Notes under the pieces: model-generated
What the model was told of the DNA's origin: nothing
Databases searched by the model: none
The model's input: the letters and a program-made list of their open reading frames with translations, nothing else
Part shown: positions 27,558-36,191 of the stretch, one piece after another
How the letters are laid out: each line of letters opens with the position of its first letter
Numbering within the stretch: the first letter of the stretch is position 1
Source: Candidatus Heimdallarchaeota archaeon
GTDB lineage: Archaea; Asgardarchaeota; Heimdallarchaeia; Heimdallarchaeales; Heimdallarchaeaceae
Assembly: GCA_030603365.1 (NCBI GenBank)
Contig: JAUVXV010000001.1
Span: forward strand, 186,001-250,000
Reading direction: 5' to 3'
Length of the DNA: 64,000 nucleotides
Translations under genes and position numbers: made by a program

Positions 27558-28394
27558 CTACAAATCTTCTAGTTTCTTCAAAGCCTTAAGTAATTCTGCT
27601 TTATCACCACTTACAGCCTCACCAAACAATTCAGCAGACTTTTTCTCTTCAGGAGCAGAAGCTTCATCTGGTTCAGTTTTTGCAACAGGAGGTTGGAAAA
27701 CTTCAGTTGATGAAACAGGTTCATCTTGCTTTGGTGGAGCTGGAATAGCACCTGAAACCTCTTTTGATATGGGACTTACATCTCTCTCTCCAGTTTCAGT
27801 AACTTGTGTTGCAGGTTTAGGTATAGCTGCTGGTGCAGGTATTTCTGCAGGAGCTTTAGAAATAGGTTCCACTTCAGGTTCTGTTGCTCTGGTTGCAGGA
27901 GGTGGTGTTGGAGTAGGTATTGAAGGAGCTTCAACTGTAGGTAGTACAGGCTCTGTTACTGGTTCTGGTTTAGGTTCAGGAGTTACAATCTCTGGTGTTG
28001 GTGGTGGTGCAATTGGAGCTTCAGGCATTTCCACGATTTCTGGTTGTGTTTCTTTAACAGCTACATCTTTGAATGCTTGAACATCTGTGGGTTCAACTAC
28101 AGACTCTTGGTGAACACTTCTTGCAGCTTCAATTAAGAGAATTCTTTCATTTAGACTATCTAATCTTTTTTCTAATTTTGTTACCTGCTCAAAAGAATCA
28201 GATGTAGATATTTGAGTTCCAGGTTGAATAGCACCTGTTGCCCCATCTTCTAAATGTTGAATTCTTGCTTTTAGTGATACAACTACTTCATCATAATCTT
28301 TGAATCTTTCTTGCACAGCTGCGACTATGCTTTCAACCATATTTTTAATCATGTTGACAGAATTCACTAGAGATTTTACTTCATCCTTTGTCAT
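27558..28394 (-). CDS. Coiled-coil plus proline-rich protein of unknown function
   Basis: A 278-residue protein. Residues 1-60 and 75-100 are predicted helical coiled coil (VKSLVNSVNMIKNMVESIV; VTKLEKRLDSLNERILLIE). Residues about 115-255 are a disordered Pro/Glu/Thr/Ala-rich linker, and the C-terminal ~25 residues are a short amphipathic helix ending in KALKKLEDL. No enzymatic motif. The layout suggests a scaffold with a terminal docking helix. It is in the same direction as, and 43 bases before, the GT4 gene. Confidence 0.75.
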   Translation of the reverse strand: MTKDEVKSLVNSVNMIKNMVESIVAAVQERFKDYDEVVVSLKARIQHLEDGATGAIQPGTQISTSDSFEQVTKLEKRLDSLNERILLIEAARSVHQESVVEPTDVQAFKDVAVKETQPEIVEMPEAPIAPPPTPEIVTPEPKPEPVTEPVLPTVEAPSIPTPTPPPATRATEPEVEPISKAPAEIPAPAAIPKPATQVTETGERDVSPISKEVSGAIPAPPKQDEPVSSTEVFQPPVAKTEPDEASAPEEKKSAELFGEAVSGDKAELLKALKKLEDL

Positions 28395-28482
28395 CTAAAT
28401 CTAATTGTAATTATATTATTTATACATATAAAATCATTGCTAAAGGCTAGGATTTCGCAATAGCGATTTTATTAAACTGAAC

Positions 28483-30477
28483 TCAATATTCAATTAACTG
28501 AAGACTTTCTAACATTTCAATGAAACTTAGAAGACTCATTGGTGGTAATAATTTCCAATCAATCAATCCCAAATTCAGTAGGATCTCATTTATGTTTCTT
28601 TCATTGTCAATGAGGTTTATTATTTCGAAAGTTAGACCACCGTAATTCTTCATTAAGATTTTTGCTAGCTGTTTGATTTCAGAAATTTTCTCTTCTGTAA
28701 ATTTCGCTGATTCTTTCAAAGATTCTGGGGCATTTAACGCTTGATAAATGATTTTACTATTTAAAGGTCCATCCCATTTCCTAACTGGAACTTTATGTAG
28801 AAGTTCGGAAACTTCTTCATCAATCTCCATTTCGTTAATGGTTTCAACAAAGTTCTGTATTGATTGTTTGAAGTTCTCTAAATCGTTGTTAACAAACTCA
28901 ACTAGTTCAGTATCCAAGTTACTGAATGTTTTTGCAATATTTCTAAATACCTTTTTTTCATAATTTTCGAATGTATTGATTATTTGATTCAATAAGAAAG
29001 AATTCAGCTTTTTATCACTTTCACTTTCTATTTCTTTTAGATGATTTAGTTCAGAAGTAAGCATTTCTAGAAAGAGGCCTTTTCTTTTTTGTAATCCTTT
29101 TATACAAATTCTTTGAACTTCTTTAGAATATTCTGCAGTGAATGAACTTGCTAATACTGTAGCTACTGCTGTACACCCTACCCTTTTCAGAGTTGTGGGG
29201 TCAACTTTTTCTATGGTATCTAGGTTTGTGTGATGGAAAGTATCTGGGTGTCCAAACATTACAGATGGGATTCTTGTTGGTTCATCATTGAATAATAAAT
29301 GATCTGATCCTCCTGCAAATTGTTTGATTCGGAAATTCCAAGGGAATTGCCATCCTCCTTGTTCGATTACAGCATTATTGTCTTTTACTTTATCAATTAT
29401 TTCTGAGATTAAGTCATTAAGGAATGTAGGTGTTGAAATGCTAGCCTTATTCAGTGTAAAAGGATAACCTACTAGTGATGGATGTTCCCCCACCATATCA
29501 AGATTGAGACATAAAATGGGTGTAAATGAGTTTGATTTGACATTTTCTTCTATCCATGGTAATGTACCACTAAACTCAGGAACCCACAAGAATCTTATAG
29601 TTCTTTCTGGTTGTTCGACTATTTTTTTATCTATTAAAGCCTTAATAGTTCTATAAATTTCCAAGAGTAATGCACTTCCAGATGCATTGTCGTTGGCTGA
29701 AGGTGCAGGATGACATATATGAGCAATAACGATTATCTCTTCTTCTGGTTTTTTACATCCTTCAATCTTAGTAGACAGAACATGCATTTTCCCTTTATAG
29801 AGATTAGCTGCTATTTCTGCTTTTACAATTACCTTTCTGCCTGTTTCAATATGATTTATGATTTCTAATGCTTGTTTCCTAGATAAGGAAAAACCAAAGG
29901 TTGACTTGTCAACATTATCTGCATTAGGCCACAATCCCACATACTGAATCATTTCTAAATACCCTTTAGCTCTCTGTTCTGAAGGATATGCTATAATCCC
30001 AATAGCTCCATTTTCGTGTAATCTTTCAATCATTGTTCTTGGACTAGCTGAAGATAAAACAATTTTTCCCTTTACATCGGTTTTTTCAAAATCTTCTCTT
30101 TTTCCTTCATTAATATGTACTACTTCAGCGGTAACCTCTGTAGATTTTGAATGAGTACAGATGCTTTCAGGTACTTCTGTAAACCGACACAAGTTTTTGA
30201 TTTCTGGTTCAACCATCTTCAAAGAGCCACTTTCTATATCCCATGAAATAGGTGAATTCCAACTATAGTATCTTTTGGTACCATCTGCTATATACTCGTG
30301 GATTTGGTATTTATCATCTCCAATGATTTTTAGTTCATCTTTAAGCAGCTCAACCACGGTAAGAAATTCTTTACTTGCTTGGATCCGATGATATTGAGAT
30401 AACCTTCCTGTTAATTTTTTAGTTCTCTCACCAGAAAGTTCTCTAGCTAAAATATCAACTAATTCTTGTAAGTGCAT
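28483..30477 (-). CDS. M28-type metallopeptidase with DUF4910-like layout
   Basis: A 664-residue protein. An N-terminal PA-like region (residues ~90-220) is followed by the zinc peptidase core, with metal-ligand motifs in IAHICHPAPSANDNASG, a catalytic Glu in WVPEFSGT, and GGSDH plus FHHTNLD later. The C-terminal ~200 residues are helical and end in a winged-helix-like segment. This looks like the aminopeptidase family with DUF4910/DUF2172 domains. Substrate unknown. It lies alone, 52 bases downstream of the Fpg gene. Confidence 0.85.
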   Translation of the reverse strand: MHLQELVDILARELSGERTKKLTGRLSQYHRIQASKEFLTVVELLKDELKIIGDDKYQIHEYIADGTKRYYSWNSPISWDIESGSLKMVEPEIKNLCRFTEVPESICTHSKSTEVTAEVVHINEGKREDFEKTDVKGKIVLSSASPRTMIERLHENGAIGIIAYPSEQRAKGYLEMIQYVGLWPNADNVDKSTFGFSLSRKQALEIINHIETGRKVIVKAEIAANLYKGKMHVLSTKIEGCKKPEEEIIVIAHICHPAPSANDNASGSALLLEIYRTIKALIDKKIVEQPERTIRFLWVPEFSGTLPWIEENVKSNSFTPILCLNLDMVGEHPSLVGYPFTLNKASISTPTFLNDLISEIIDKVKDNNAVIEQGGWQFPWNFRIKQFAGGSDHLLFNDEPTRIPSVMFGHPDTFHHTNLDTIEKVDPTTLKRVGCTAVATVLASSFTAEYSKEVQRICIKGLQKRKGLFLEMLTSELNHLKEIESESDKKLNSFLLNQIINTFENYEKKVFRNIAKTFSNLDTELVEFVNNDLENFKQSIQNFVETINEMEIDEEVSELLHKVPVRKWDGPLNSKIIYQALNAPESLKESAKFTEEKISEIKQLAKILMKNYGGLTFEIINLIDNERNINEILLNLGLIDWKLLPPMSLLSFIEMLESLQLIEY

Positions 30478-30529
30478 AATGTTAAATCTATATGTCTCGT
30501 TAAATCTTTTTTGGAAAAAATCTCTATTC

Positions 30530-31378
30530 TCATTTCTGACATCTATTGCAGTAAAACGTACTTCTCTTATCTTGTATAATACGAAAGATTTCTAAACCAC
30601 ATTTCTCACATTTTTTTCCTGCCTTACCATACACTTTGTGCCATTTTTGAGCTGAACCTTCTTCACCATAAGGGTTTCTATAAGTCCGGATTGAGCTCCC
30701 CATGCTCTTTACAGCTTTTTGTAGAGTTTCCGAAATAGCAGATCCCAGTTTCTTTATTTCCTGAGATTTAAGATTTTTAACAATTTTTAGGGGACTAATT
30801 TTAGCAAGAAAAAGTGATTCTGATTTGTAAATATTCCCTATTCCAGCAACCAATGTTTGATCCAAGAGGACCCTACCAATTTCCTTATTGGAATATTTTT
30901 TCTGTTTTAATTTCTCTTCAAAGTTTTCTAATGGAAATGGTAACATTAGACCATCCAAACCTAATTTTTTAATGGGATAATATTTCATGACTGATTCATA
31001 GTTTTCGAATTTTCTGAACTGTCCAAAATTCCTAGTATCATCGAATATCGTAATCTTATGTGATTCATCAAAATTAACTATGATTTTCGGATGCTTTGTT
31101 TTATCTTTGTAGTCGTTTTTATTTGATATTATCCATTTACCAGACATTCCTAAGTGATTTAGAATAACACTTTGGATGTTGAAAATCCAAATGAGAAATT
31201 TACCATGTCTTTCTATTTTATTCAAAATGCTTCCAGAAAATTCAGTAAATATATCCTGTTTTCCTTTGTATTTGTTATATTTTTGTGAAAGTTCTGTTAT
31301 TTTTATTGATTTGATTTTTTTTCCTTCAAACTCTTTCAAGGTTATTAGAGTATATTCTACCTCAGGACCTTCTGGCAT
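30530..31378 (-). CDS. Formamidopyrimidine-DNA glycosylase (Fpg/Nei family)
   Basis: A 282-residue bifunctional base-excision glycosylase. The N-terminal MPEGPEVE provides the Pro2 nucleophile and Glu3; RHGKFLIW has the catalytic Lys; VAGIGNIYKSE is the helix-two-turn-helix signature. The C-terminal zinc finger is C-x2-C-x16-C-x2-C (CEKCGLEIF...CNRC). All key residues are present. The ATG overlaps the stop of the THEP1 gene by one base (TAATG). Fpg/Nei enzymes are not typical of most archaea, so transfer from bacteria is possible. Confidence 0.94.
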   Translation of the reverse strand: MPEGPEVEYTLITLKEFEGKKIKSIKITELSQKYNKYKGKQDIFTEFSGSILNKIERHGKFLIWIFNIQSVILNHLGMSGKWIISNKNDYKDKTKHPKIIVNFDESHKITIFDDTRNFGQFRKFENYESVMKYYPIKKLGLDGLMLPFPLENFEEKLKQKKYSNKEIGRVLLDQTLVAGIGNIYKSESLFLAKISPLKIVKNLKSQEIKKLGSAISETLQKAVKSMGSSIRTYRNPYGEEGSAQKWHKVYGKAGKKCEKCGLEIFRIIQDKRSTFYCNRCQK

Positions 31379-31902
31379 TATTGTAACATCTCCATGATTT
31401 TCTTTTCAAGAACAAGTCTGTTTTCCCTAGTTAGATGAAACAAAACTGTATCTGATCTTTCTTTAATTCTTTTTGTATATTGGTTATCGTTTAACATTAT
31501 TGACCCTAGAACCTCTTTGGTATCTAAACAATTTTCTAAAAATCTCTTAAAAGGACCGGAAAAAAGTTCCATTCTTCCTATTTCATCAATAATTACAATG
31601 TCATAATCAGAATTTTGCATTTCTAATTCTAATTGATTTATTATTTTATCTATATTTTCAACATAAACCCCATAACTAGAAACTCTGTATTTGCTTGAAT
31701 GATTTAGTTTCGATGCTAAAGGATATTCTAAACCTGACAAAGTCATTATGTTAAAACCAATCCTTTTCCCTTTTTCTCTGATTTCATTAGTTATTAAACC
31801 AACTGCTGATTTATTGAGATTAACAATTAGATTATTAATTAGCGTGGTTTTTCCGACTCTGGGAAATCCAGTTATCAGGATTTTTTGCATTTTATTTACC
31901 AT
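31378..31902 (-). CDS. Nucleoside-triphosphatase THEP1 family
   Basis: A 174-residue P-loop NTPase with Walker A GFPRVGKTT (residues 12-20) and Walker B IVIIDEIGRMELFS, the signature of the THEP1/NTPCR family, which hydrolyses nucleoside triphosphates and was proposed to act in RNA or nucleotide metabolism. It overlaps the Fpg gene by one base. The ATG at 31902 is followed by an in-frame ATG four codons later. Confidence 0.92.
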   Translation of the reverse strand: MVNKMQKILITGFPRVGKTTLINNLIVNLNKSAVGLITNEIREKGKRIGFNIMTLSGLEYPLASKLNHSSKYRVSSYGVYVENIDKIINQLELEMQNSDYDIVIIDEIGRMELFSGPFKRFLENCLDTKEVLGSIMLNDNQYTKRIKERSDTVLFHLTRENRLVLEKKIMEMLQ

Positions 31903-31950
31903 TTTTAGTTATTTGAACTACTATTATTATTGTTCTCTATCTTGAAAAAT

Positions 31951-31959
31951 CTTATAAAT
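31951..31959 (+). promoter_or_regulatory. TATA box of the SBDS-exosome operon
   Basis: CTTATAAAT at 31951-31959 lies about 60 bases before the SBDS start (32020). Transcription would start near 31985, giving a leader of about 35 bases. Confidence 0.5.
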
Positions 31960-32019
31960 CTGGCTTTTAATGTTCTCAAAAATTAGCGATGTTACTTTGA
32001 TACTCGAGTGTGAGAAAAT

Positions 32020-32763
32020 ATGAGCCAAGATTTTAGAGGCGTTACAATTGATAGACGAATAGACCTTCGAGGAAAGTCTATCGTTCGTTATGAGAAACAT
32101 GGGAGGAGATATGAATTACTAGTTAATCCTAATCCTGCGTGGTTATTTCTACAAGGTGAAGAAGTAGAAATTGATGATATTTTTGAATCATTTGTTGTAT
32201 ATGAAAATTTATCGCGCGGAGCAAAAGCAACTAACGATGATTTGGAAGTTTCTTTTGAGGGTTTAACAGAAAGAGAAATTGCAATTATGATTCTAAAAGA
32301 AGGTAAACTTCAATTAACAGCAGACCAACGAAACGAAATATTGAAGGAAAAAAGAATCGAAATAGTTGACTTTATTCACATTCATTGTATAAATCCACGA
32401 GAAAACGTACCTATACCTAAAGATAGAATTGAAAAGGCTATACTTGAATTAGGTGTAAATATAGATTTTAAGGAAGAGGCAAAAAATCAAGCTTTGGAGA
32501 TTATTAATTTACTCAAACCTGTTATGCCAATTCGTCTTGAATCTGTAAAATTAGCTTTAAAAATTCCCCCAAGTTATACAGGGTCTTTATATGGCACTAT
32601 CCGTTCATCTGGTGAACTATTACAAGAAGAATGGTTACCGGATGGGAGTTTAGTTGTTTTGGTTCAAATTCCATCTGGTACACAAGCTGATTTCTTAGAA
32701 GAAGTAACCTCGCGAACTAAAGGTAAAGCGCAAGTCAAAGTAGTAGAAAGACTTGCGGAATAA
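32020..32763 (+). CDS. Ribosome maturation protein SBDS (Sdo1)
   Basis: A 247-residue SBDS. The N-terminal FYSH domain (YEKHGRRYELLVNP...), the middle helical domain (LTADQRNEILKEKR; FIHIHCINPRENVPIP) and the C-terminal ferredoxin-like domain (LYGTIRSSGELLQEEW) are all present. With EF-2-like GTPases, SBDS removes the anti-association factor aIF6 from 50S subunits. It heads the exosome operon, the usual archaeal arrangement. Confidence 0.96.
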   Translation: MSQDFRGVTIDRRIDLRGKSIVRYEKHGRRYELLVNPNPAWLFLQGEEVEIDDIFESFVVYENLSRGAKATNDDLEVSFEGLTEREIAIMILKEGKLQLTADQRNEILKEKRIEIVDFIHIHCINPRENVPIPKDRIEKAILELGVNIDFKEEAKNQALEIINLLKPVMPIRLESVKLALKIPPSYTGSLYGTIRSSGELLQEEWLPDGSLVVLVQIPSGTQADFLEEVTSRTKGKAQVKVVERLAE

Positions 32764-32784
32764 GAAATACATGCTGTGATGTAA

Positions 32785-33486
32785 ATGTCTGAAATAAAAG
32801 TAAAGAATCATGAGATAGTTATACCAGGTGACTTACTAGGTGAAGGTACCATTAAGTATGGAGAAGGAGTAATTAGAAGGGGCAATTCATATTTCTCTTC
32901 TATAGTAGGATTGTTCCAAGATAAAGGGGATTTTATACAAGTAAAAGCCCTAAAAGGAAAATACCTTCCACGACCTGGAGATTTAGTTATAGGTAAAGTT
33001 GTAGAGGTTGGATTGACAAATTGGATCGTTGATGTTGGTTCTCCATATTCAGCAGTTTTAAGTGCCAACAATGCAACAGAAAAAAGATTTGATCCAGTAA
33101 AGGATGATACAAGAAGAATATTCAATATAGGGGATATGATTCTAACAAAGATTATGAGTTTTGACCGAACAAGAGATCCACAAATTCTCACAAATGAAAG
33201 GGGTCTCGGTAAACTAAGAGGTGGTCGTGTAATAGAGATAGAAGCCGCTCATATACCTCGAGTAATAGGAAAGAAAGGTACAATGATAAACATGGTAAAA
33301 AGACTTACACGAACTCAAATTATTACCGGTCAAAATGGACGAATCTGGGTTCAAGGAAAGAACGTAGATGATGAATTGAAGGCGATTGGATCTATTAAAA
33401 AAATAGAAAAGGAGGCACATACTCAAGGGTTAACAGATAGAATCCGAGAAATGCTTTCGATCAATCAAACAGAAGAAGAGGTGTAA
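32785..33486 (+). CDS. rrp4: Exosome RNA-binding subunit Rrp4
   Basis: A 233-residue cap subunit of the archaeal exosome: N-terminal domain (VIPGDLLGEGT), S1 domain (PRPGDLVIGKVVEVGLTNW) and KH domain (VIEIEAAHIPRVIGKKGTMI). It recruits RNA to the Rrp41-Rrp42 hexameric ring. It follows SBDS by 21 bases and precedes Rrp41 by four. Normal length. Confidence 0.96.
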   Translation: MSEIKVKNHEIVIPGDLLGEGTIKYGEGVIRRGNSYFSSIVGLFQDKGDFIQVKALKGKYLPRPGDLVIGKVVEVGLTNWIVDVGSPYSAVLSANNATEKRFDPVKDDTRRIFNIGDMILTKIMSFDRTRDPQILTNERGLGKLRGGRVIEIEAAHIPRVIGKKGTMINMVKRLTRTQIITGQNGRIWVQGKNVDDELKAIGSIKKIEKEAHTQGLTDRIREMLSINQTEEEV

Positions 33487-33490
33487 TATT

Positions 33491-34423
33491 ATGGCAGGAG
33501 ATGGTACTGTCAAGCTTATTGATGAAAAAGGAAAAAGACTCGATGGACGAACCGTAAATGATTTGCGTCCCACAGAGATAAAAATAGGTGTTGTAAAAAA
33601 TGCAGATGGTTCAGCAGAAATTCGAATGGGTAAAAACATTATAATTGCTGCAGTTTATGGACCTAGGGAATTACATCCTAAGCATAGAGCTCTACCTCAT
33701 AGAGCATTGATTCAATGTTTTTACAGAATGTCAACTTTTTCTGTAAATGATAGAAAAAGTCCCGCTCCCTCAAGGAGAGAAAAAGAAATTTCTATGATTC
33801 TAGCTAATGCACTAACATCAGTGGTATTAACTGAGAAATATCCAAGAACAACAGTGGATGTATATCTTCAAGTGCTTCAAGCTGATGGAGGCACACGTTG
33901 TGCAAGTTTAACAGCAGCATCTGTTGCTCTTGCGGATGCAGGAGTACCAATGAGAGGAATAATCTCATCTGTTGCATCTGGTCTAATAAATGATAAAGTA
34001 GCACAAGATTTGGATGATATAGAAGATCAAAAAGGTTCAGGGGATATGCCTTTAGGGTATTGTCCTACATTAAATGAAGTCTCTTTATTTCAGCTAGACG
34101 GTGTATTCACATTAGAGCAATTTGATGAGTGTTTAGATCTGTCTATTGAAGGTGCAAAGAAACTCCATACTATGCAAACAGATGCATTGAAACAGAAATA
34201 TACAGATATTCGTGCTGAAGTATCGGATGACGATGAACTTGCAAAAGAAAAAGTTAAACCAGTAGTCAAAGACGAGACTAAACCAGTAGCCAAAGACGAG
34301 ACTAAACCAGTAGCCAAAGACGAGACTAAACCAGTAGCCAAAGACGAGACTAAACCAGTAGCCAAAGACGAGACTAAACCAGTAGCCAAAGACGAGACTA
34401 AAGAAAAATCAGGAGATGAATAA
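33491..34423 (+). CDS. rrp41: Exosome catalytic subunit Rrp41 with a repetitive C-terminal tail
   Basis: A 310-residue protein. Residues 1-250 are a normal RNase PH-fold Rrp41: RLDGRTVNDLRPTEIK, MGKNIIIAAVYGPRE, RREKEISMILANAL, and the active-site block LGYCPTLNEVSLFQLDG with nearby Asp. The remaining ~60 residues form a charged tail made of six copies of an eight-residue unit KPVAKDET (first copy KPVVKDET), ending EKSGDE. The tail is not part of the family core. The repeat is nearly identical at the DNA level (34256-34399). Confidence 0.96.
   Translation: MAGDGTVKLIDEKGKRLDGRTVNDLRPTEIKIGVVKNADGSAEIRMGKNIIIAAVYGPRELHPKHRALPHRALIQCFYRMSTFSVNDRKSPAPSRREKEISMILANALTSVVLTEKYPRTTVDVYLQVLQADGGTRCASLTAASVALADAGVPMRGIISSVASGLINDKVAQDLDDIEDQKGSGDMPLGYCPTLNEVSLFQLDGVFTLEQFDECLDLSIEGAKKLHTMQTDALKQKYTDIRAEVSDDDELAKEKVKPVVKDETKPVAKDETKPVAKDETKPVAKDETKPVAKDETKPVAKDETKEKSGDE
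34256..34399 (+). repeat. Six tandem 24-base repeats inside Rrp41
   Basis: Six in-frame copies of a 24-base unit encode KPVxKDET; five are identical and the first differs by one base (GTC versus GCC). Because the DNA is as conserved as the protein, the expansion appears recent, or kept uniform by recombination or slippage. Confidence 0.95.
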
Positions 34424-35243
34424 AATGGGTGACAAATATATTATTAGTGAAATTGAAAAGAACCACATCCAGTTTTTATTAGAACAAAAGAAACGAATTG
34501 ATGGCAGAGATCTATCAAAATTCAGAGAGGTCTCTATAGAAACTGATTATGTTCAAAAGGCAGAAGGTTCTGCTGTTGTATCATTAGGTGATACAAAAAT
34601 AATAGCAGGGATTAAAGCAATATTAGGTACCCCATTTCCAGATACCCCAAATACTGGTGTTATAACGACCAGTGCTGAATTATCACCACTTGCATCTTCA
34701 TATTTTGAAAGTGGTCCTCCATCCGAACATGCTATCGAATTAGCTCGTGTAACAGATAGAGCAATAAGGGAATCACATGTAATTGATTTATCTAAATTAT
34801 GTCTATTTCCTGGTAAATCAGTCTGGATACTCTTTATTGATCTTTATGTTTTAAATGATGATGGGAATCTATTTGATGCTGCTGTTCTAGCCGCTATGGC
34901 TGCTTTAGCTACAACAAAAATACCTAAAGTTAAAATTATATCTGAAGAAAACGCAGAAATTGAAAAACTAGAAGAAACTGAATCGCTGAAGATAGATCAC
35001 TATGTTGTTTCGGTTACAACTAACAAAATAGGAAATTATAACATCATTGATTCCAACCGTAAAGAGGAAAATGTCAGCGATGCAAGAATTACTTTTGGTT
35101 TTGATGAGGAAGATCATATAGTTTCAATGCAAAAGGGTAAACTAGGTGTCTATTCCCCTGATGTAATAAAGACTCAAGTAAGAGAATGTTTGAATGTATC
35201 GAAAACTTTAAGGAAAGAGCTGATGAAAGCGATTCCGAAGTAA
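34416..35243 (+). CDS. rrp42: Exosome subunit Rrp42
   Basis: A 275-residue RNase PH-fold protein, the non-catalytic partner of Rrp41 in the archaeal ring: KKRIDGRDLSKFREVSIETD, AEGSAVVSLGDTKIIAGIKA, and the LFDAAVLAAMAALATTKIPK block. It starts eight bases before the Rrp41 stop; a second ATG at 34425 directly after that stop is equally plausible. Normal length. Confidence 0.95.
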   Translation: MNKMGDKYIISEIEKNHIQFLLEQKKRIDGRDLSKFREVSIETDYVQKAEGSAVVSLGDTKIIAGIKAILGTPFPDTPNTGVITTSAELSPLASSYFESGPPSEHAIELARVTDRAIRESHVIDLSKLCLFPGKSVWILFIDLYVLNDDGNLFDAAVLAAMAALATTKIPKVKIISEENAEIEKLEETESLKIDHYVVSVTTNKIGNYNIIDSNRKEENVSDARITFGFDEEDHIVSMQKGKLGVYSPDVIKTQVRECLNVSKTLRKELMKAIPK

Positions 35244-35258
35244 GAAGAGGTGTAATTA

Positions 35259-35540
35259 ATGCCACGTACAAAGAAAGCAGGAACAACTGGTCGATACGGT
35301 GCCCGATATGGAAGCACAATAAGAAAAAGAGTTAGGCAAATTGAAGAAAAAAGTAAGGCCATCTATAAATGTCCTGTATGTTATATGAAAACTCTGAAAA
35401 GAGTAGGATTAGGGATTTGGGAATGTACCAAGTGCGGGGAAAAACTTGCAGGTGGGGCATGGGAACCAAACACTAGTGCAGGAAGAAGTATCACTAGACG
35501 TGTTACTCGTATCTCTGAAGGGTTAAAAGAGGAATTATAA
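35259..35540 (+). CDS. rpl37ae: 50S ribosomal protein eL43 (L37Ae)
   Basis: A 93-residue zinc-ribbon protein: TGRYGARYGSTIRKRVRQIE followed by CPVC and CTKCG zinc pairs (YKCPVCYMKTLKRVGLGIWECTKCG split across the two motifs). It follows Rrp42 by 15 bases with an AGAGGTG ribosome binding site. The next archaeal neighbour is often a small RNA-polymerase subunit P gene, which is absent here. Confidence 0.95.
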   Translation: MPRTKKAGTTGRYGARYGSTIRKRVRQIEEKSKAIYKCPVCYMKTLKRVGLGIWECTKCGEKLAGGAWEPNTSAGRSITRRVTRISEGLKEEL

Positions 35541-35613
35541 CCTCTTCTTTTTATATTTTCTATTTTTGTTTTAAATCCTTACATTTTAAAACTCACGAGT
35601 CAGTTTTTGTTTG

Positions 35614-36177
35614 ATGAATAAAATAGGTTTCACTACTTCACGTGACCCTTCAAAGAAGACTAGATCATTTATCCATGATATAATCTCTGTAGTTCCCAGA
35701 TCTAAACGAATAGTAAGGGGTTCAATGTCCTTAAAATATGGTTTAACTTCAATGAAGAATCAAGGTATTGAAACTGCAATTATCATCAATTCTGTCAAAG
35801 GAAATCCTAATTTTGTTAGATTGTTTAGTTTATCTAGTGATATTACAGAACTTCCTTATGCAATTAAATTTCGAGGAGTAACACTCTCCCGAGAATATAC
35901 CAAGGAAAAAAAACGACAGAATAATCCTGCGTATTCAATTTTGATATCAACTCTAGATCATCCTAAGGAAGAGGATATTATCAAAAAATTCCTAGGTGTA
36001 TCTAATGATTCCATTGAAAAAATAAAGGATAAAAACTATGTTACAGTCTATGCAGACTATCTCGACAAAGATGAAGGTATAATTTTCATCGAATTTTTAG
36101 ATAAAGAAAATAATCAGGTAGGGCCAAGACTAAAATTAAGAGTAATTGATAGAGAAGTTGGGAATGATTTATTTTAA
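35614..36177 (+). CDS. Brix-domain ribosome biogenesis protein (Imp4-like)
   Basis: A 187-residue archaeal Brix protein: IGFTTSRDPSKKTRSFIHDI, VPRSKRIVRGSMSL, and later strands (YAIKFRGVTLSREY). Archaeal members are expected to bind rRNA during ribosome assembly, like Imp4/Brx1 in eukaryotes. I chose the ATG at 35614 over the TTG one codon before it. It is followed 14 bases later by Pcc1, the usual archaeal order. Confidence 0.9.
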   Translation: MNKIGFTTSRDPSKKTRSFIHDIISVVPRSKRIVRGSMSLKYGLTSMKNQGIETAIIINSVKGNPNFVRLFSLSSDITELPYAIKFRGVTLSREYTKEKKRQNNPAYSILISTLDHPKEEDIIKKFLGVSNDSIEKIKDKNYVTVYADYLDKDEGIIFIEFLDKENNQVGPRLKLRVIDREVGNDLF

Positions 36178-36191
36178 TTTGTGTGGTTTAG

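Noticed and set aside
27558..27620. MIM1-like motif at the C-terminus of the coiled-coil protein
   Set aside because: Only leucine spacing agrees; the acidic and Arg/Lys anchor residues of MIM1 are not in place.
27769..28080. Gly/Ser-rich open frame opposite the proline-rich linker
   Set aside because: It is a shadow of the low-complexity Pro/Glu/Thr codons on the other strand.
28310..28394. Prefoldin or Snf7-like call for the coiled-coil protein
   Set aside because: The helices are too short and the linker too long; no family motif beyond heptad-like hydrophobic residues.
34090..34389. Open frame antisense to the Rrp41 repeat tail
   Set aside because: It exists because the 24-base repeat has no stops on the opposite strand; it shows no domain and overlaps the real gene entirely.
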